64,000 nt of DNA from Deltaproteobacteria bacterium (GCA_020635195.1 JACKAG010000001.1:306208-370207), one strand, 5' to 3'. Shown: positions 1-8,629, numbered from the stretch's first letter. Notes: generated from the sequence alone by a model not told the origin. Made by a program: numbers and translations.

Positions 1-724
1 TAAAGTGCTCAACCACAATTTCGTTCCGGAAGGACTTTCCCTGCTGGGCAATGCCAAAAGGAACCTTTGCAGACATGGTCTGCTGGACATTCAGAAATTG
101 CACAAACATGGCCTGAGCGGTTTCGGGTCGCAGATATGCTGCGGACTTCTCTGCATACTGGGCGAGTTTTTTTCTGAAATCGTCTTTGCTGAGATCTTTG
201 CCCCAGACTTCCTCTGTAAATTCACCCAGAGGATCGACAGGACCCATCGTGGTCCGGAACATACAGCGGAACTCTCTTTCTTCACTGAGCTCCGGACTCT
301 GGCAGTGAGGGCAGACATAGCCGCAGCTGCCGACAACAGCACGCTTCAGCTGTCCGCGTGCTTTACCGCCCGTGTGATATTCTGTGTCAGATCCGGGTTC
401 TCTTTTTGGTGCCTTATCTGCGCGGAAGCGCTCCTGACAGTTCAGGCAGTCTACCAGAGGATCGGAAAAGTTTGCCAGATGGCCGGAGGTCTTCCAGACA
501 TCCGGGTGCATCAAAATCGAAGCATCGAGGCCGACGACATCCTCTCTCTCATAAACCATACTGCGCCACCATTCCTGGGCGATGTTGCGTTTCAGCTCTA
601 CGCCCAGTGGTCCGTAGTCATAAGAGGACTTGAGTCCCCCATAAATCTCACTGCTCTGAAAGATGAATCCTCTGCGCTTACAAAGCGATACAATTTTGCT
701 CATCAGATCATGGGAATCTGTCAT
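1..724 (-). CDS. glyS: Glycyl-tRNA synthetase, dimeric type (N-terminal part, runs off the window)
   Basis: Charges tRNA-Gly with glycine in the cytoplasm. The minus strand is open from an ATG at 724 to base 1, so about the first 241 residues are visible. They begin MTDSHDLMSKIV and include the class II motif-1 region SYDYGPLGVELKRN, the segment HPDVWKTSGH, two CxxC pairs (CLNCQ and CPHCQ) and the motif-2 stretch RPETAQAMF followed by FGIAQQGKSFRNE. This is the single-chain alpha2 GlyRS, not the two-subunit GlyQ/GlyS form. AGAGGA lies about 9 bases upstream of the ATG. It follows the sigma-like gene on the same strand after 76 bases and may share its transcript. Confidence 0.95.
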   Translation of the reverse strand, partial: MTDSHDLMSKIVSLCKRRGFIFQSSEIYGGLKSSYDYGPLGVELKRNIAQEWWRSMVYEREDVVGLDASILMHPDVWKTSGHLANFSDPLVDCLNCQERFRADKAPKREPGSDTEYHTGGKARGQLKRAVVGSCGYVCPHCQSPELSEEREFRCMFRTTMGPVDPLGEFTEEVWGKDLSKDDFRKKLAQYAEKSAAYLRPETAQAMFVQFLNVQQTMSAKVPFGIAQQGKSFRNEIVVEHF

Positions 725-800
725 TGAAGCATCCTCTGTTCTGCTGTAGGTCCGATAGCCGTGCATATCAGTTAAACATTGTTCGTGAGAGGACAGCTGA

Positions 801-2576
801 TCAGGCTGGTCCTTCTGCCTCTGTCAGAAGTACAGACCTGGCAGAAGCTGTCTGAGATCTTCCTCGTGTCTGAAGACTTACCATGTCATTTCGTGATGCT
901 CCATCAAAAGAGAGCCCGGAAGCAAGCCCCGGTCCCGATACGACATATCTGAGCTTGAAATAATCAACAGGAATCTGCTGGCGAAGCTCTGCCCAGACCG
1001 CCTGTAAGCTGCTTTTGTTGCGATGCTTATGGGCGAGGCAGGACTTAACCTCACGGATCAGAGAGGCTTCCATTTCCGGGCTCAGGCCGAGGAATCTTTT
1101 GTGGCAGTAGGTCCCCTGTTCGATCAGAAAAATTTTGTCGTTTTCTGTAAAAGAGGCATCCAGGCGGTCTTCCTGGCTTTCTGCCCGCAGGAGCTTCAGG
1201 GCGCGGAGTTTCTCATAAACCTTTGTCCAGTGCAGACCCTGAGGATGTTCCAGCAGTGCCCAGGCAACGGCGTTGTTTTTACGCATTGTTCCTGGCCGGA
1301 AGCTGCCCCCTTCGGTTGGGATGAGTTTTCCGGAATCGAGAAAAAACGAAAAGACCTGCATGGCCTGTACGGTTGTCAGTGTAAAGATGCTTTCAATGGC
1401 CGTGATGAGAGTCTGTTGATCCATATGATGGTCAGATATTGCAAAATAATGCTCCAGCTCTGTAAAGGAGAGCAGGGAGGTGTCTGTCCACTGCTTTTGC
1501 AGCCAGCTTTCAGAAGCACTGCTGCCGGTGCAAAGGTCAATAAATTCATAAAAATTACGCTTTCTGCTGAAGCGGGAGGCTAGCTTCGGCAGCAGGCAGG
1601 CCAGATCTTTGCGCGGATGCTGCTGTAAGCTCAGCTGCAAGACCTGGGGGGCGATTCTCATGCTAAGTGGCACGATGTGATTGAAAGCGACTTCCAGCTG
1701 CCGGATACGCTCTCTGGTTTTGCCAAAATGGAGGCCGATTTCTTCGAGTGACTGGTGCTGACAGCAGTATGCCCAGCGTCCTGCTGCAATTGCGCGGACT
1801 TCTTCTGTCATGTTTTCGAGAAGATATGCAAAATCATAGTCCAGAGCCCAGTCTATGTAGTGGGCAGGGAGTATCACAGGCTGGTGAGAAATCAGTGCCG
1901 GTGGTGTCGTCTCCGGAAAGTAGAGAGATGTGCTGTCAAAGCGCTTCAGTAAATCTGTCAGACGCTGCTGAAAGTCTTTTAGCCAGGCGACAGAGGTTCG
2001 TCCCCAGCCGGGATTTGCCAGTAAATCCTGGGAGCAGAGGCTCAGCAGAAAGGACACCGAAGGCTCTTCGCCAAACTGTCTTCTGAATTTCCTTAAGATT
2101 TTCCGGTCCTGGTTGGAGATGATGGCATAGTTCACATAGAGCTGATGTGTCAGAGCGACGGAGCTTAGCTCTGGTGCCTTTTGCTCCGGGATCAGTTTGA
2201 GCTGTCCGGAGGGCTCTTTTGCTGTCAGCGCGGTTTTTGCTTCTGCGGAGATTCTCAGATATTCAGGCTGGCCCGAATGCTGCGACAAGTTGCCGGAAGA
2301 TGCTTCTTCTGCCAGCCTCCTGAGGTATTCCGCCTGCATCAGGCTGTAATCGAGAACTGTGATGGCCTGCTTCGACGAGAGCGGCTGTCCTTCCGGAGGG
2401 AAGTTCTGCCAGACCCGGGCCGCAGACTGGAGTGTTTCTGCAAGCTGCTGGCTTTTACTTCTGAGCAGGCCCCCAGGGACAGAGCTGTGAATAAGGCTGC
2501 TGTTTGCAGTGTGTGCCTCCGACGCTTCGGCGCAGCCCGCTCTTTCAGACAAAGCCGCTTTTTTCTTCACGCTCAT
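801..2576 (-). CDS. Large protein with a sigma-70 region-4-like helix-turn-helix
   Basis: A 591-residue cytoplasmic protein of unknown function. Its clearest feature is near residues 276-295: SLEEIGLHFGKTRERIRQLE, which closely matches the region 4.2 recognition helix of sigma-70 factors (consensus TRERIRQIE). I see no region 2 (the core-binding and -10-melting part), so it is not a complete sigma factor. A second stretch around residues 435-480 (AVAWALLEHPQGLHW...) looks like another winged-helix or HARE-HTH-type fold, but this is weak. The N-terminal 100 residues are polar and low in complexity. ATG at 2576 is preferred over TTG at 2582, because AGGG lies 6 bases before the ATG and abuts the TTG. 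It could be a regulator or an anti/pro-sigma mimic; this is inference. Confidence 0.8.
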   Translation of the reverse strand: MSVKKKAALSERAGCAEASEAHTANSSLIHSSVPGGLLRSKSQQLAETLQSAARVWQNFPPEGQPLSSKQAITVLDYSLMQAEYLRRLAEEASSGNLSQHSGQPEYLRISAEAKTALTAKEPSGQLKLIPEQKAPELSSVALTHQLYVNYAIISNQDRKILRKFRRQFGEEPSVSFLLSLCSQDLLANPGWGRTSVAWLKDFQQRLTDLLKRFDSTSLYFPETTPPALISHQPVILPAHYIDWALDYDFAYLLENMTEEVRAIAAGRWAYCCQHQSLEEIGLHFGKTRERIRQLEVAFNHIVPLSMRIAPQVLQLSLQQHPRKDLACLLPKLASRFSRKRNFYEFIDLCTGSSASESWLQKQWTDTSLLSFTELEHYFAISDHHMDQQTLITAIESIFTLTTVQAMQVFSFFLDSGKLIPTEGGSFRPGTMRKNNAVAWALLEHPQGLHWTKVYEKLRALKLLRAESQEDRLDASFTENDKIFLIEQGTYCHKRFLGLSPEMEASLIREVKSCLAHKHRNKSSLQAVWAELRQQIPVDYFKLRYVVSGPGLASGLSFDGASRNDMVSLQTRGRSQTASARSVLLTEAEGPA

Positions 2577-2804
2577 ATCCAACCCTAAGCATCCATCTGT
2601 CTTATGAAGTCTCCTCAGCCGAATCCCTCCCTATGGGCGGACTCTGTGCTGAAGATGGCTGTTTCAGCCTGTATCCCCTACCCCTCTCTACCGATTTACT
2701 GATATAACGACAAGAAAATAATCGAGTTTCTTCTGGATGAAGCGGATGATTTATGAAGAAAGATGGGTAATTGTCCTGAATGCCGGAAAAAAAATCTTCT
2801 GGCG

Positions 2805-4127
2805 TCAGGATACTCTGTTTTCATTCTGGCTGACCAGATAGGTACAGATAAGGTCTCCGGTCACATTGTTCATGGTTTCAAACATGTCCAGAATAGGATT
2901 GACACCCAAAGCCAGGGACACCACGATTGCAATATTCTGGTCAGAAAGCCCCATGGTTCCCAGCACGATAAAAAGTAGCATCAGGCTTCCGCCGGGAATT
3001 CCACCGGTTCCGACAGCCGCAAGGACGGTTGAGAAAATCAGCACAAAAAGTTCTGAAGGCCCAAGATGGAGCTGAAATAAATTAGATGCCAGAATCGCAA
3101 ACATAGGCAGGTGGACACAGACACCATCCATGTTGATGGTGGCTCCCATAGGCAGTGCAAAACTCGCAACATCCTTACTGATATGCAGTCGGTTGACTGC
3201 TGCGTCAAGAGAGATGGGCAGAGCCGCAGAGCTGCTTCTGGTGACAAAGGCTGTCATCATAGCTTCTTTGATGCTCATAAAAAAATGAAGAGGGCTTTTG
3301 CCTGCAATCAGCCGGAGCAGCAGTGCATAGATGACAAACATCATGAAAAAAATGCCAAGAATAATTCCGGTGACCACTTTCAGATATGGGCCGACAATTG
3401 CCGGACCGTATAAACCAAAATTGACAAGAGAAAGGGCACAGACCCCTATCGGAGCATACTCCATGATCCAGCTGACCAGTTTGTAGAGGATTTTGTTTGC
3501 AGCTTCTGTCAGGTCATTCAGGATATGAAGTCCTCTCAGGCAGGCACTTCCTTCTCTGGCTTCTTCTCTCAGAAGGCTCATGGCAAGCCCTGCCATAATG
3601 GCAAAGACAATTACCGCCAGAAACTCAGAGCTGGCAAGAGCTGAAAAGGGATTCTGAAAGACTCCCATCAGGACATCGGACAGGCTCTGGCTAGCGGCCG
3701 CTTTCCCGGAAGAGGTCAGGGACTTTGCCTGTTCTGCATCCACCATATTCATCCACTGTGCTCCGCTGATTCCGGCTCCGGGATTCAGCAGCAATGCAAA
3801 GCCAACGCCGACAATGGCGGCAAGGAATGAGGTCGATATGTAAAGTAAAAGGAGGCGTAGCCCGACTCTGCCAAGTCCTGCGACCGGCATCTGGCTGGCT
3901 CCCTGAATCAGAGAGAAAAAGACAATCGGAATAACGACCATCTTCAGCATATGGATAAAAATATCACCAAAAGGCCGGACCCAGGTTGTCAGAAATAAAC
4001 GGCTTGTTTCTGGGGGGACAAAGTTAAGAGACCAGGAAAGCAGCCCCAGTAAGGTCCCAAGAACAAAAGCCAGCAAGAGGCGCGTTACAAGGGGAATCCG
4101 GCAATATGTAAGAAAAATTTGTTTCAT
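2805..4127 (-). CDS. Dicarboxylate/amino acid:cation symporter (DAACS/SDF family)
   Basis: Inner-membrane secondary transporter that couples uptake of an acidic amino acid or C4-dicarboxylate to Na+ or H+. It has 440 residues, the usual length of the GltP/DctA family, with many hydrophobic segments starting at residue 10. Family motifs are visible: the serine-rich hairpin RSSSAALPIS and the TM7 motif ATINMDGV (normally NMDGT, here with Val after Gly), then a glycine-rich re-entrant loop GTGGIPGGS in which substrate is bound. The ATG at 4127 has AGGGGA 6-7 bases upstream. It stands alone on the minus strand, with an unknown gene 62 bases upstream. The substrate cannot be told from sequence alone. 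Confidence 0.92.
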   Translation of the reverse strand: MKQIFLTYCRIPLVTRLLLAFVLGTLLGLLSWSLNFVPPETSRLFLTTWVRPFGDIFIHMLKMVVIPIVFFSLIQGASQMPVAGLGRVGLRLLLLYISTSFLAAIVGVGFALLLNPGAGISGAQWMNMVDAEQAKSLTSSGKAAASQSLSDVLMGVFQNPFSALASSEFLAVIVFAIMAGLAMSLLREEAREGSACLRGLHILNDLTEAANKILYKLVSWIMEYAPIGVCALSLVNFGLYGPAIVGPYLKVVTGIILGIFFMMFVIYALLLRLIAGKSPLHFFMSIKEAMMTAFVTRSSSAALPISLDAAVNRLHISKDVASFALPMGATINMDGVCVHLPMFAILASNLFQLHLGPSELFVLIFSTVLAAVGTGGIPGGSLMLLFIVLGTMGLSDQNIAIVVSLALGVNPILDMFETMNNVTGDLICTYLVSQNENRVS

Positions 4128-4189
4128 GATGTGATCCCCTGATCCCCTGCTCTGATCAGAGGGACAGAGGCCCTTTCAGGGGCTGGAGC

Positions 4190-4606
4190 TCAGGATACAA
4201 CAAAATGTCCCGGGATCTGAGCTGTTGCGGTTTCATATATTTCACAGGGGGACTTAATTCGTCTGGATGCTTTTTCCAGGGCTCGCTCCGCATCTTCGCG
4301 GGTGGTGTACCAGCTGCTCTGGGCCCAGCGCCAGACACCATTGCCGTTCCATTCTGGATTTTCATGCCAGGTTCTGAGCAGATATGCTCTGGCGTCTGGA
4401 GTCGATCGGAGTAGTTGTTCCATCTTTTCTCTGCGCCATAGCCTGAGCTTTTGATAGGCTGTTTTTTCTGTCAATCCCCGTGTTAGTTTCTGGACTCCGC
4501 TGTCAAGATCCATTTCCTGCATAACCCATCCGGACCCCTGCTGAAACACAGCGGATGTCAGCTCGGTGATTTTTCTGGCTTGTTCTTTCGTCAAAGGTTC
4601 CATCAT
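4190..4606 (-). CDS. Hypothetical protein, 138 residues
   Basis: I do not recognise a family. The product is hydrophilic and lacks a signal peptide or membrane segment, so it is probably cytoplasmic. It is rich in Arg, Glu and Trp, with predicted helices near residues 5-80 (LTKEQARKITELTSAVF, YQKLRLWRREKMEQLL) and a Trp-rich middle (WHENPEWNGNGVWRWAQSSW). Two ATGs in tandem (4606 and 4603) have GGAA about 7 bases upstream. Coding bias resembles its neighbours. It is on the same strand as the downstream symporter, 62 bases away, so co-transcription is possible. Reality as a gene is likely but not certain. Confidence 0.6.
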   Translation of the reverse strand: MMEPLTKEQARKITELTSAVFQQGSGWVMQEMDLDSGVQKLTRGLTEKTAYQKLRLWRREKMEQLLRSTPDARAYLLRTWHENPEWNGNGVWRWAQSSWYTTREDAERALEKASRRIKSPCEIYETATAQIPGHFVVS

Positions 4607-4925
4607 TCAGGATTCCATGTGGTACACACGAAACAACATCAGGCAGAAGAAAACCGATCGCAAGGGCTCTTTTCGCCCCCGGCTACAGCCTTCCATTCCC
4701 CGTCAGTGCATGGGTGGCCTTTAAACAGAGGATGACGCAATTCCGGGAGAAAGGCCTTACACCAACGAACAGCAATTTATGAGAGCTTCCTTTCTTTTTG
4801 TCAATTGGAAATTAGCCTGGGATCTGGACGACAAGCCGGAAGCCAGGTGGAAATGTGCTGACAAAGACAAGTTCGGGAGGGCTGTTCTTGTTATGCTAGT
4901 ATATTGATATTATTGATAACAAAAA
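4607..4925. other. Intergenic stretch with no gene recognised
   Basis: About 320 bases between two minus-strand genes. It contains only very short open frames without ribosome binding sites. The part near 4900-4922 is A+T-rich with a short direct repeat (TATTGATA/TTATTGATA). No tRNA-like fold or clear sigma-70 promoter was found. Confidence 0.4.
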
Positions 4926-5246
4926 TCAGTCTGCCTCATGATGAAGAGACGGGAGAGGGGACAGGAGCTGTTTACACTCAATGGAGGACTCTGTTGCAAA
5001 GATTCCGCTGCTGCATTCGTACATTTCTTTCTTAAAACAGCCTGCTGCCGTGAATCTGTGGTTTCCTACGGGGGCAACATCAATTTCAGATGGTGGACAA
5101 TCAAAGTCATAAGAAGCCTGATTGCGTACAATCATCTGTGAGTAGGAAGCTCCGCCTGCACAGGAGCTTAGCCCCAGGATGGGTGCTATGATGAGACAGG
5201 AAAGGCTCTTGCCTGCATTTTTTATTGTGATTAATAAATGTTGCAT
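4926..5246 (-). CDS. Small cysteine-patterned lipoprotein
   Basis: A 106-residue exported lipoprotein. The N-terminus has a basic start, a hydrophobic stretch (LSCLIIAPILGL) and a lipobox LSSC, with Cys28-29 as the likely lipidated residue. The mature part carries the pattern YDFDCPPSEIDV followed by TAAGCFKKEMYEC. This Cys-Pro...Gly-Cys...Tyr-x-Cys arrangement recalls a short repeated domain seen in lipoproteins of Myxococcota and Bdellovibrionota; that link is from memory. Function unknown. It is divergent from the hydrolase gene at 5404, sharing about 157 bases of upstream sequence. Confidence 0.75.
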   Translation of the reverse strand: MQHLLITIKNAGKSLSCLIIAPILGLSSCAGGASYSQMIVRNQASYDFDCPPSEIDVAPVGNHRFTAAGCFKKEMYECSSGIFATESSIECKQLLSPLPSLHHEAD

Positions 5247-5302
5247 TGTTATCGTTCCGGCTCTTGTGTTTCATTCTCAGATCGGGTGGCTCTGTTCTGC
5301 TG

Positions 5303-5331
5303 TTGTCTTGTTCCATAGCAGGGCGTATAAA
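5303..5331 (+). promoter_or_regulatory. Possible sigma-70 promoter for the alpha/beta hydrolase gene
   Basis: TTGTCT (5303-5308), a 17-base spacer and TATAAA (5326-5331). The -10 box matches well, the -35 box at only half its positions. Transcription would start about 65 bases before the ATG at 5404. Confidence 0.35.
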
Positions 5332-5403
5332 CAGTATATCAATAAAAGGCCAGATGACTCAGGACAAAGTGACGATTTCAAACAGGCGGGATAAGCAGAA
5401 GCC

Positions 5404-6387
5404 ATGAGAAATTTTGACGGATCAGGAATTCAGGGGGCATCCGTCGGCGAAAGAGAGCCGGAAGCTTTCCAGATCATGGTTCAGGATCAGCAGCCTCTTG
5501 CCGTCTGGCACTGGCCTGTCTCTCCCGGAGTTTCTCCGCAGGGGGTGGTTCAGATTGTCCATGGTATGGCAGAGCATGCAAAGCGTTATCAGGCGACAGC
5601 GGAGGCCCTGTGCGCGGTCGGTTATGCTGTGGTGGCTCATGATCAAAGGGGACATGGGCAGACTGCTGCCGGACAGCTTCAGGGCCACTATGCTGACCAT
5701 GGCGGCTGGGAACTGATCATCAAAGATCTCTGCGCTGTCCGGGACAGGATTACGTCCATTTATCCTTCCTGTCCGGTTTTCATGCTGGGCCATAGTATGG
5801 GTTCTTTTATTGCTCAGGATTATATGGAGCTGCGTGGGCATGATCTGGCCGGAGTGATACTCAGCGGTTCTTCTTATCTCCATCCAAAGCTTGCTGGCCT
5901 GCTCCGGATTTTTCCCTGGATTGAATCGCTAAGACAGGGACGTCGCCAGAAGAGCCCTTTGGTTCATTACCTGTCCTTTGCGTCTTTTAACCGCCATTTC
6001 CGACCAAACCGCAGTGAGTTCGACTGGTTGAGTCGGGACCCTGACGAGGTAGACCTTTATATTCAGGACCCTATGTGTGGATTCCGCTGTAGCAATCAGC
6101 TGTGGATGGACCTGATGGGGGCCCTGCGTCATATTTTTGATCCGCGCCGTCAGAAACAGATTCCTCCGGATCTGCCTGTTTACATTATCGGCGGGACAGA
6201 AGATCCGGTGAGCTCATACTCGGCGGATTTGCTGAAACTGGTCAGCAGCCTGAAACGTGCGGGTATGCAGCAGATTCACAGCAGATTTTTCCCGGGATGT
6301 CGGCATGAGCTTTTTCATGAAATTAATCGTGAAGAAATTATGGAGGATCTGATTCGCTGGATTCGCTGCCAGAGAGGACGGGGTTGA
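5404..6387 (+). CDS. Alpha/beta hydrolase, serine aminopeptidase S33 / monoacylglycerol lipase type
   Basis: A 327-residue soluble hydrolase with the layout of Hydrolase_4 lysophospholipase/monoglyceride lipase proteins. The family signature IVHGMAEHAKRY follows the first strands. The nucleophile elbow is GHSMG with Ser131. The acid is probably Asp267 in GTEDPV, and His301 in GCRHELFHE completes the triad. HDQRGHG (residues 79-85) is also typical. No signal peptide is seen, so it is probably cytoplasmic, acting on monoacylglycerol or lysophospholipid esters (inferred from the family). The ATG at 5404 has only a weak ribosome binding site; Met25 is an alternative start. A terminator lies just downstream. 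Confidence 0.9.
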   Translation: MRNFDGSGIQGASVGEREPEAFQIMVQDQQPLAVWHWPVSPGVSPQGVVQIVHGMAEHAKRYQATAEALCAVGYAVVAHDQRGHGQTAAGQLQGHYADHGGWELIIKDLCAVRDRITSIYPSCPVFMLGHSMGSFIAQDYMELRGHDLAGVILSGSSYLHPKLAGLLRIFPWIESLRQGRRQKSPLVHYLSFASFNRHFRPNRSEFDWLSRDPDEVDLYIQDPMCGFRCSNQLWMDLMGALRHIFDPRRQKQIPPDLPVYIIGGTEDPVSSYSADLLKLVSSLKRAGMQQIHSRFFPGCRHELFHEINREEIMEDLIRWIRCQRGRG

Positions 6388-6407
6388 TTCTGTCCTTGCT
6401 GATTAAG

Positions 6408-6426
6408 AGGCAGAATCTGCCTTTTT
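6408..6426 (+). terminator. Rho-independent terminator after the hydrolase gene
   Basis: Perfect 6-bp stem AGGCAG/CTGCCT with a 3-base AAT loop followed directly by a T run, 20 bases after the hydrolase stop codon. Confidence 0.75.
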
Positions 6427-6546
6427 CCTGATTAAAGAAATCCTTCTGGCAGGCCGAGTTCAGAAGCATACCGTGTTTTCAGAGTATTCACAGGCGTTCA
6501 CTGACCGCCGGAAGTGAGACAGAAACACAGCAGCGGAGGCTTGCTT

Positions 6547-7233
6547 ATGATATGTGTGCGCAGCAGGGCATCTTTGCTCATGATCATCTGCTTAGCGGGA
6601 GTCAGCAGCCTTCTGACGTCCTGTATTTCAGGACAGCAGGAGAGCCTTCAGGGTGATGAAGTGGTCGAGGGAGATCAGGAGGCAGGTGGTGAAGGCGATG
6701 AAAATGCAGCCTTCGATCAGGAGGACTCTTCCCAGGGAGGCAGTCAGGGAGACTATGCGCAGGGAGATGAGGAGGATGGTTCATCTGAAAATCTTGATGA
6801 AATCCTGAATCTGTCTCAGCAGACAGACCCTGGGAATTCTGATGGAATGTCAGACCAGGCTCCTTTTGATGAGGCAAGCCAGAATACTCAGGCACCACTG
6901 TGGCCAGAGGCAGCGTCTGCTCCGGCAGCGGGCAGCAGCCTTCCGGTCTCCGCGGTTCCCTCAGCTCCTTCTGACAATAGCAACAGGGTGGTACGTTTTG
7001 TCAGGACAGATGGCGTGCAGGTTCTGAGCAGTATGGATTCTGGCGCAAGCGTTGTGACCACACTTGCGCAGGGAGATGCTCTGGTCGTGGCTGTGACGGG
7101 AGAATGGGCGGAAATCATGGCTGGTCGTTATGTTCGCCTGTCTGATCTGTCTGAGAGTATGGTCCGCAGGGTCCGGGGCGTTCAGGAATGGCAGTCTCCG
7201 GCAGGAAGCCCGGGCATTGCGAGGACTCCCTGA
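6547..7233 (+). CDS. Lipoprotein with acidic linker and C-terminal SH3-like domain
   Basis: A 228-residue exported lipoprotein. The signal peptide (LLMIICLAGVSSLL) ends at the lipobox LTSC. The next roughly 110 residues form a very acidic, Gln/Gly/Ser-rich low-complexity linker (for example EGDQEAGGEGDEN). The C-terminal 75 residues (VVRFVRTDGVQVLSSMDSGA...GEWAEI) resemble a bacterial SH3 domain, often a peptidoglycan- or protein-binding module. ATG 6547 is chosen over the upstream GTG 6514 because GGAGG sits 7 bases before it and the signal peptide then starts cleanly. It precedes the mlaE-like gene by 57 bases and may be co-transcribed with it. Function unknown. Confidence 0.8.
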   Translation: MICVRSRASLLMIICLAGVSSLLTSCISGQQESLQGDEVVEGDQEAGGEGDENAAFDQEDSSQGGSQGDYAQGDEEDGSSENLDEILNLSQQTDPGNSDGMSDQAPFDEASQNTQAPLWPEAASAPAAGSSLPVSAVPSAPSDNSNRVVRFVRTDGVQVLSSMDSGASVVTTLAQGDALVVAVTGEWAEIMAGRYVRLSDLSESMVRRVRGVQEWQSPAGSPGIARTP

Positions 7234-7290
7234 GTCTTGTACAATTCTCTGCGGGCCAGTATATCCGCCTGCGAATGGGAATTGCCCTGA

Positions 7291-8070
7291 ATGCACGCTG
7301 ATCCCTTAAAACGTATGTTTATTCTCCGCTACATTGCTGGCTTCGGGCATTACATTATTTTCTGTGCAGAAACCTTCCGTCGTATGTTTTTTCCGCTGCC
7401 TGATCTTCGTTTGCTGCTTCATCATATGGAATTTATCGGAGTGAAGAGCCTTGGGGTGATTATTCTGGCTTCCATTATGATCGGCGCTGTCTTTGGCATT
7501 AACTTTGGCTCAATCATGAGGCTTTTTGGAGCCGAGTCTATGGTCGGTGCAGCCGCTTCCTTTGCTCTTTCTAAAGAGCTGGCACCAGTGATCGGCTCGT
7601 TTCTGGTGACCGGTCGTTCCGGTTCTGCCATGGCCGCAGAAATGGCCAGTATGCGGGTCAATGAGCAGATTGATGCGATGAAGGTAATGTCTGTTAATCC
7701 TGTTGCTTATCTTGCGTCTCCGCGGGTGCTGGCCTCGATGATTATGATGCCTCTTTTGTGCGGTTTTTTTATCATTTGTGGCATTCTCTCGTGCTTTCTG
7801 ATCGGGGTTATGATTTTTGATGTGGATGTCGGGATTTTTATCGACAAGATCAGATGGATCACCAAACCACAGCATATTTTACAGGGCCTTGAGAAGGCGA
7901 TGATCTTCGGAGCGATCTTTTCTACGATTGGCTGTTATAAAGGTTTTTCGGCAAACGGGGGCGCCAGAGGGGTTGGTCGTGCCACGACAGAAGCCGTTGT
8001 GACATCACTGGTCACCATTCTGCTCTGTGATGTTTTCATCAGTTACTTTCAGATGGAAGAGATCTTTTGA
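7291..8070 (+). CDS. mlaE: MlaE-family ABC transporter permease
   Basis: Inner-membrane permease of the MlaE/YrbE family, which in MlaFEDB-type complexes moves phospholipids between the inner and outer membranes. It has 259 residues and about five hydrophobic segments. The conserved signature is visible: KELAPVIGSFLVTGRSGSA then AAEMASMRVNEQIDAM, with GLEKAMIFG and GCYKGF further on. The partner genes for the ATPase (mlaF) and the MCE protein (mlaD) are not adjacent, so this copy is an orphan in the window. Met9 is an alternative start. Its 3' end overlaps the opposing gene by 66 bases. Confidence 0.93.
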   Translation: MHADPLKRMFILRYIAGFGHYIIFCAETFRRMFFPLPDLRLLLHHMEFIGVKSLGVIILASIMIGAVFGINFGSIMRLFGAESMVGAAASFALSKELAPVIGSFLVTGRSGSAMAAEMASMRVNEQIDAMKVMSVNPVAYLASPRVLASMIMMPLLCGFFIICGILSCFLIGVMIFDVDVGIFIDKIRWITKPQHILQGLEKAMIFGAIFSTIGCYKGFSANGGARGVGRATTEAVVTSLVTILLCDVFISYFQMEEIF

Positions 8071-8547
8071 GGCTTCTTCCAGCGAAGACCAGGGCGCTTT
8101 TGGCTCATAGCTGACGAAGCCGACCCGGGTACCTGCCAGCATACCAAAGACGGAAATAAATTCGCTTAATGACGGGATTGTGTTTGTGTTGATTCTGGGG
8201 TCTTCCAGGATGCTGTCGACCACGCGTCGCTTCAGTCCAGGATGCTGCCGGATGAGCCTTCGTAATAAAAGGCCGTTTTGTTCTTCAGCCGAGAGGAGCT
8301 GCCCCTTACGGAATTTTTTCATGGCTTCTCGTGTGGCATCGTATGTTTTCGGATAGCTTTCTTCTTGCAGAAGGTGCTGCTGGCACCAGTATGACAGCGT
8401 CCTGTAGACCTCTCTTCTGATCTGTAAATCTTCTTCAGAAGAGCAGTTCCCTGTGCAGGAGAGGCTCAGGCCAGGGGCGGAAGTCATCCACAAAGACGTG
8501 GCCACTGAAAAAAATAAAATCAGGTAAGCTGAGAGGCGGATCGTCAT
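8005..8547 (-). CDS. Hypothetical secreted protein
   Basis: A 180-residue protein with an N-terminal hydrophobic signal (LSAYLILFFSVATSLWM) and a likely cleavage before SCTGNCSSEED. The mature part is helical and charged (REVYRTLSYWCQQHLL, KKFRKGQLLSAEEQNGLLLRRL), with four cysteines including CTGNC. I do not recognise a family, though a CTGNC-type motif near the mature N-terminus could form a disulfide in the periplasm. AAGGAGAG 7-8 bases upstream supports the ATG at 8547. The last 66 bases are antisense to the 3' end of the MlaE-like gene. Confidence 0.7.
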   Translation of the reverse strand: MTIRLSAYLILFFSVATSLWMTSAPGLSLSCTGNCSSEEDLQIRREVYRTLSYWCQQHLLQEESYPKTYDATREAMKKFRKGQLLSAEEQNGLLLRRLIRQHPGLKRRVVDSILEDPRINTNTIPSLSEFISVFGMLAGTRVGFVSYEPKAPWSSLEEASKDLFHLKVTDENITEQNGDQ

Positions 8548-8614
8548 GAGGCTCTCTCCTTATCGTTTCCTCACGATGTATCTGGGAAGTTTGACATGGA
8601 CAGTTTATAATTGC

Positions 8615-8629
8615 TATCCCGGTGGGATA
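8615..8629. promoter_or_regulatory. Inverted repeat between divergent genes
   Basis: TATCCC-GGT-GGGATA, a perfect 6-bp palindrome with a 3-base centre. It lies 68 bases before the start of the minus-strand secreted protein and about 200 before the gldA-like gene. It could be an operator; no other copy was noticed. Confidence 0.2.

Noticed and set aside
5..727. Long plus-strand open frame opposite glyS
   Set aside because: The minus strand encodes an unmistakable glycyl-tRNA synthetase here; the plus frame is its shadow.
2786..2810. Possible terminator after the symporter gene (A-run on the plus strand)
   Set aside because: The stem is only about 3 bp, too weak to claim although the T run on the minus strand is good.
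8591..8612. TTGACA and TATAAT near 8591-8610
   Set aside because: The boxes are only 9 bases apart, too close for a sigma-70 promoter.
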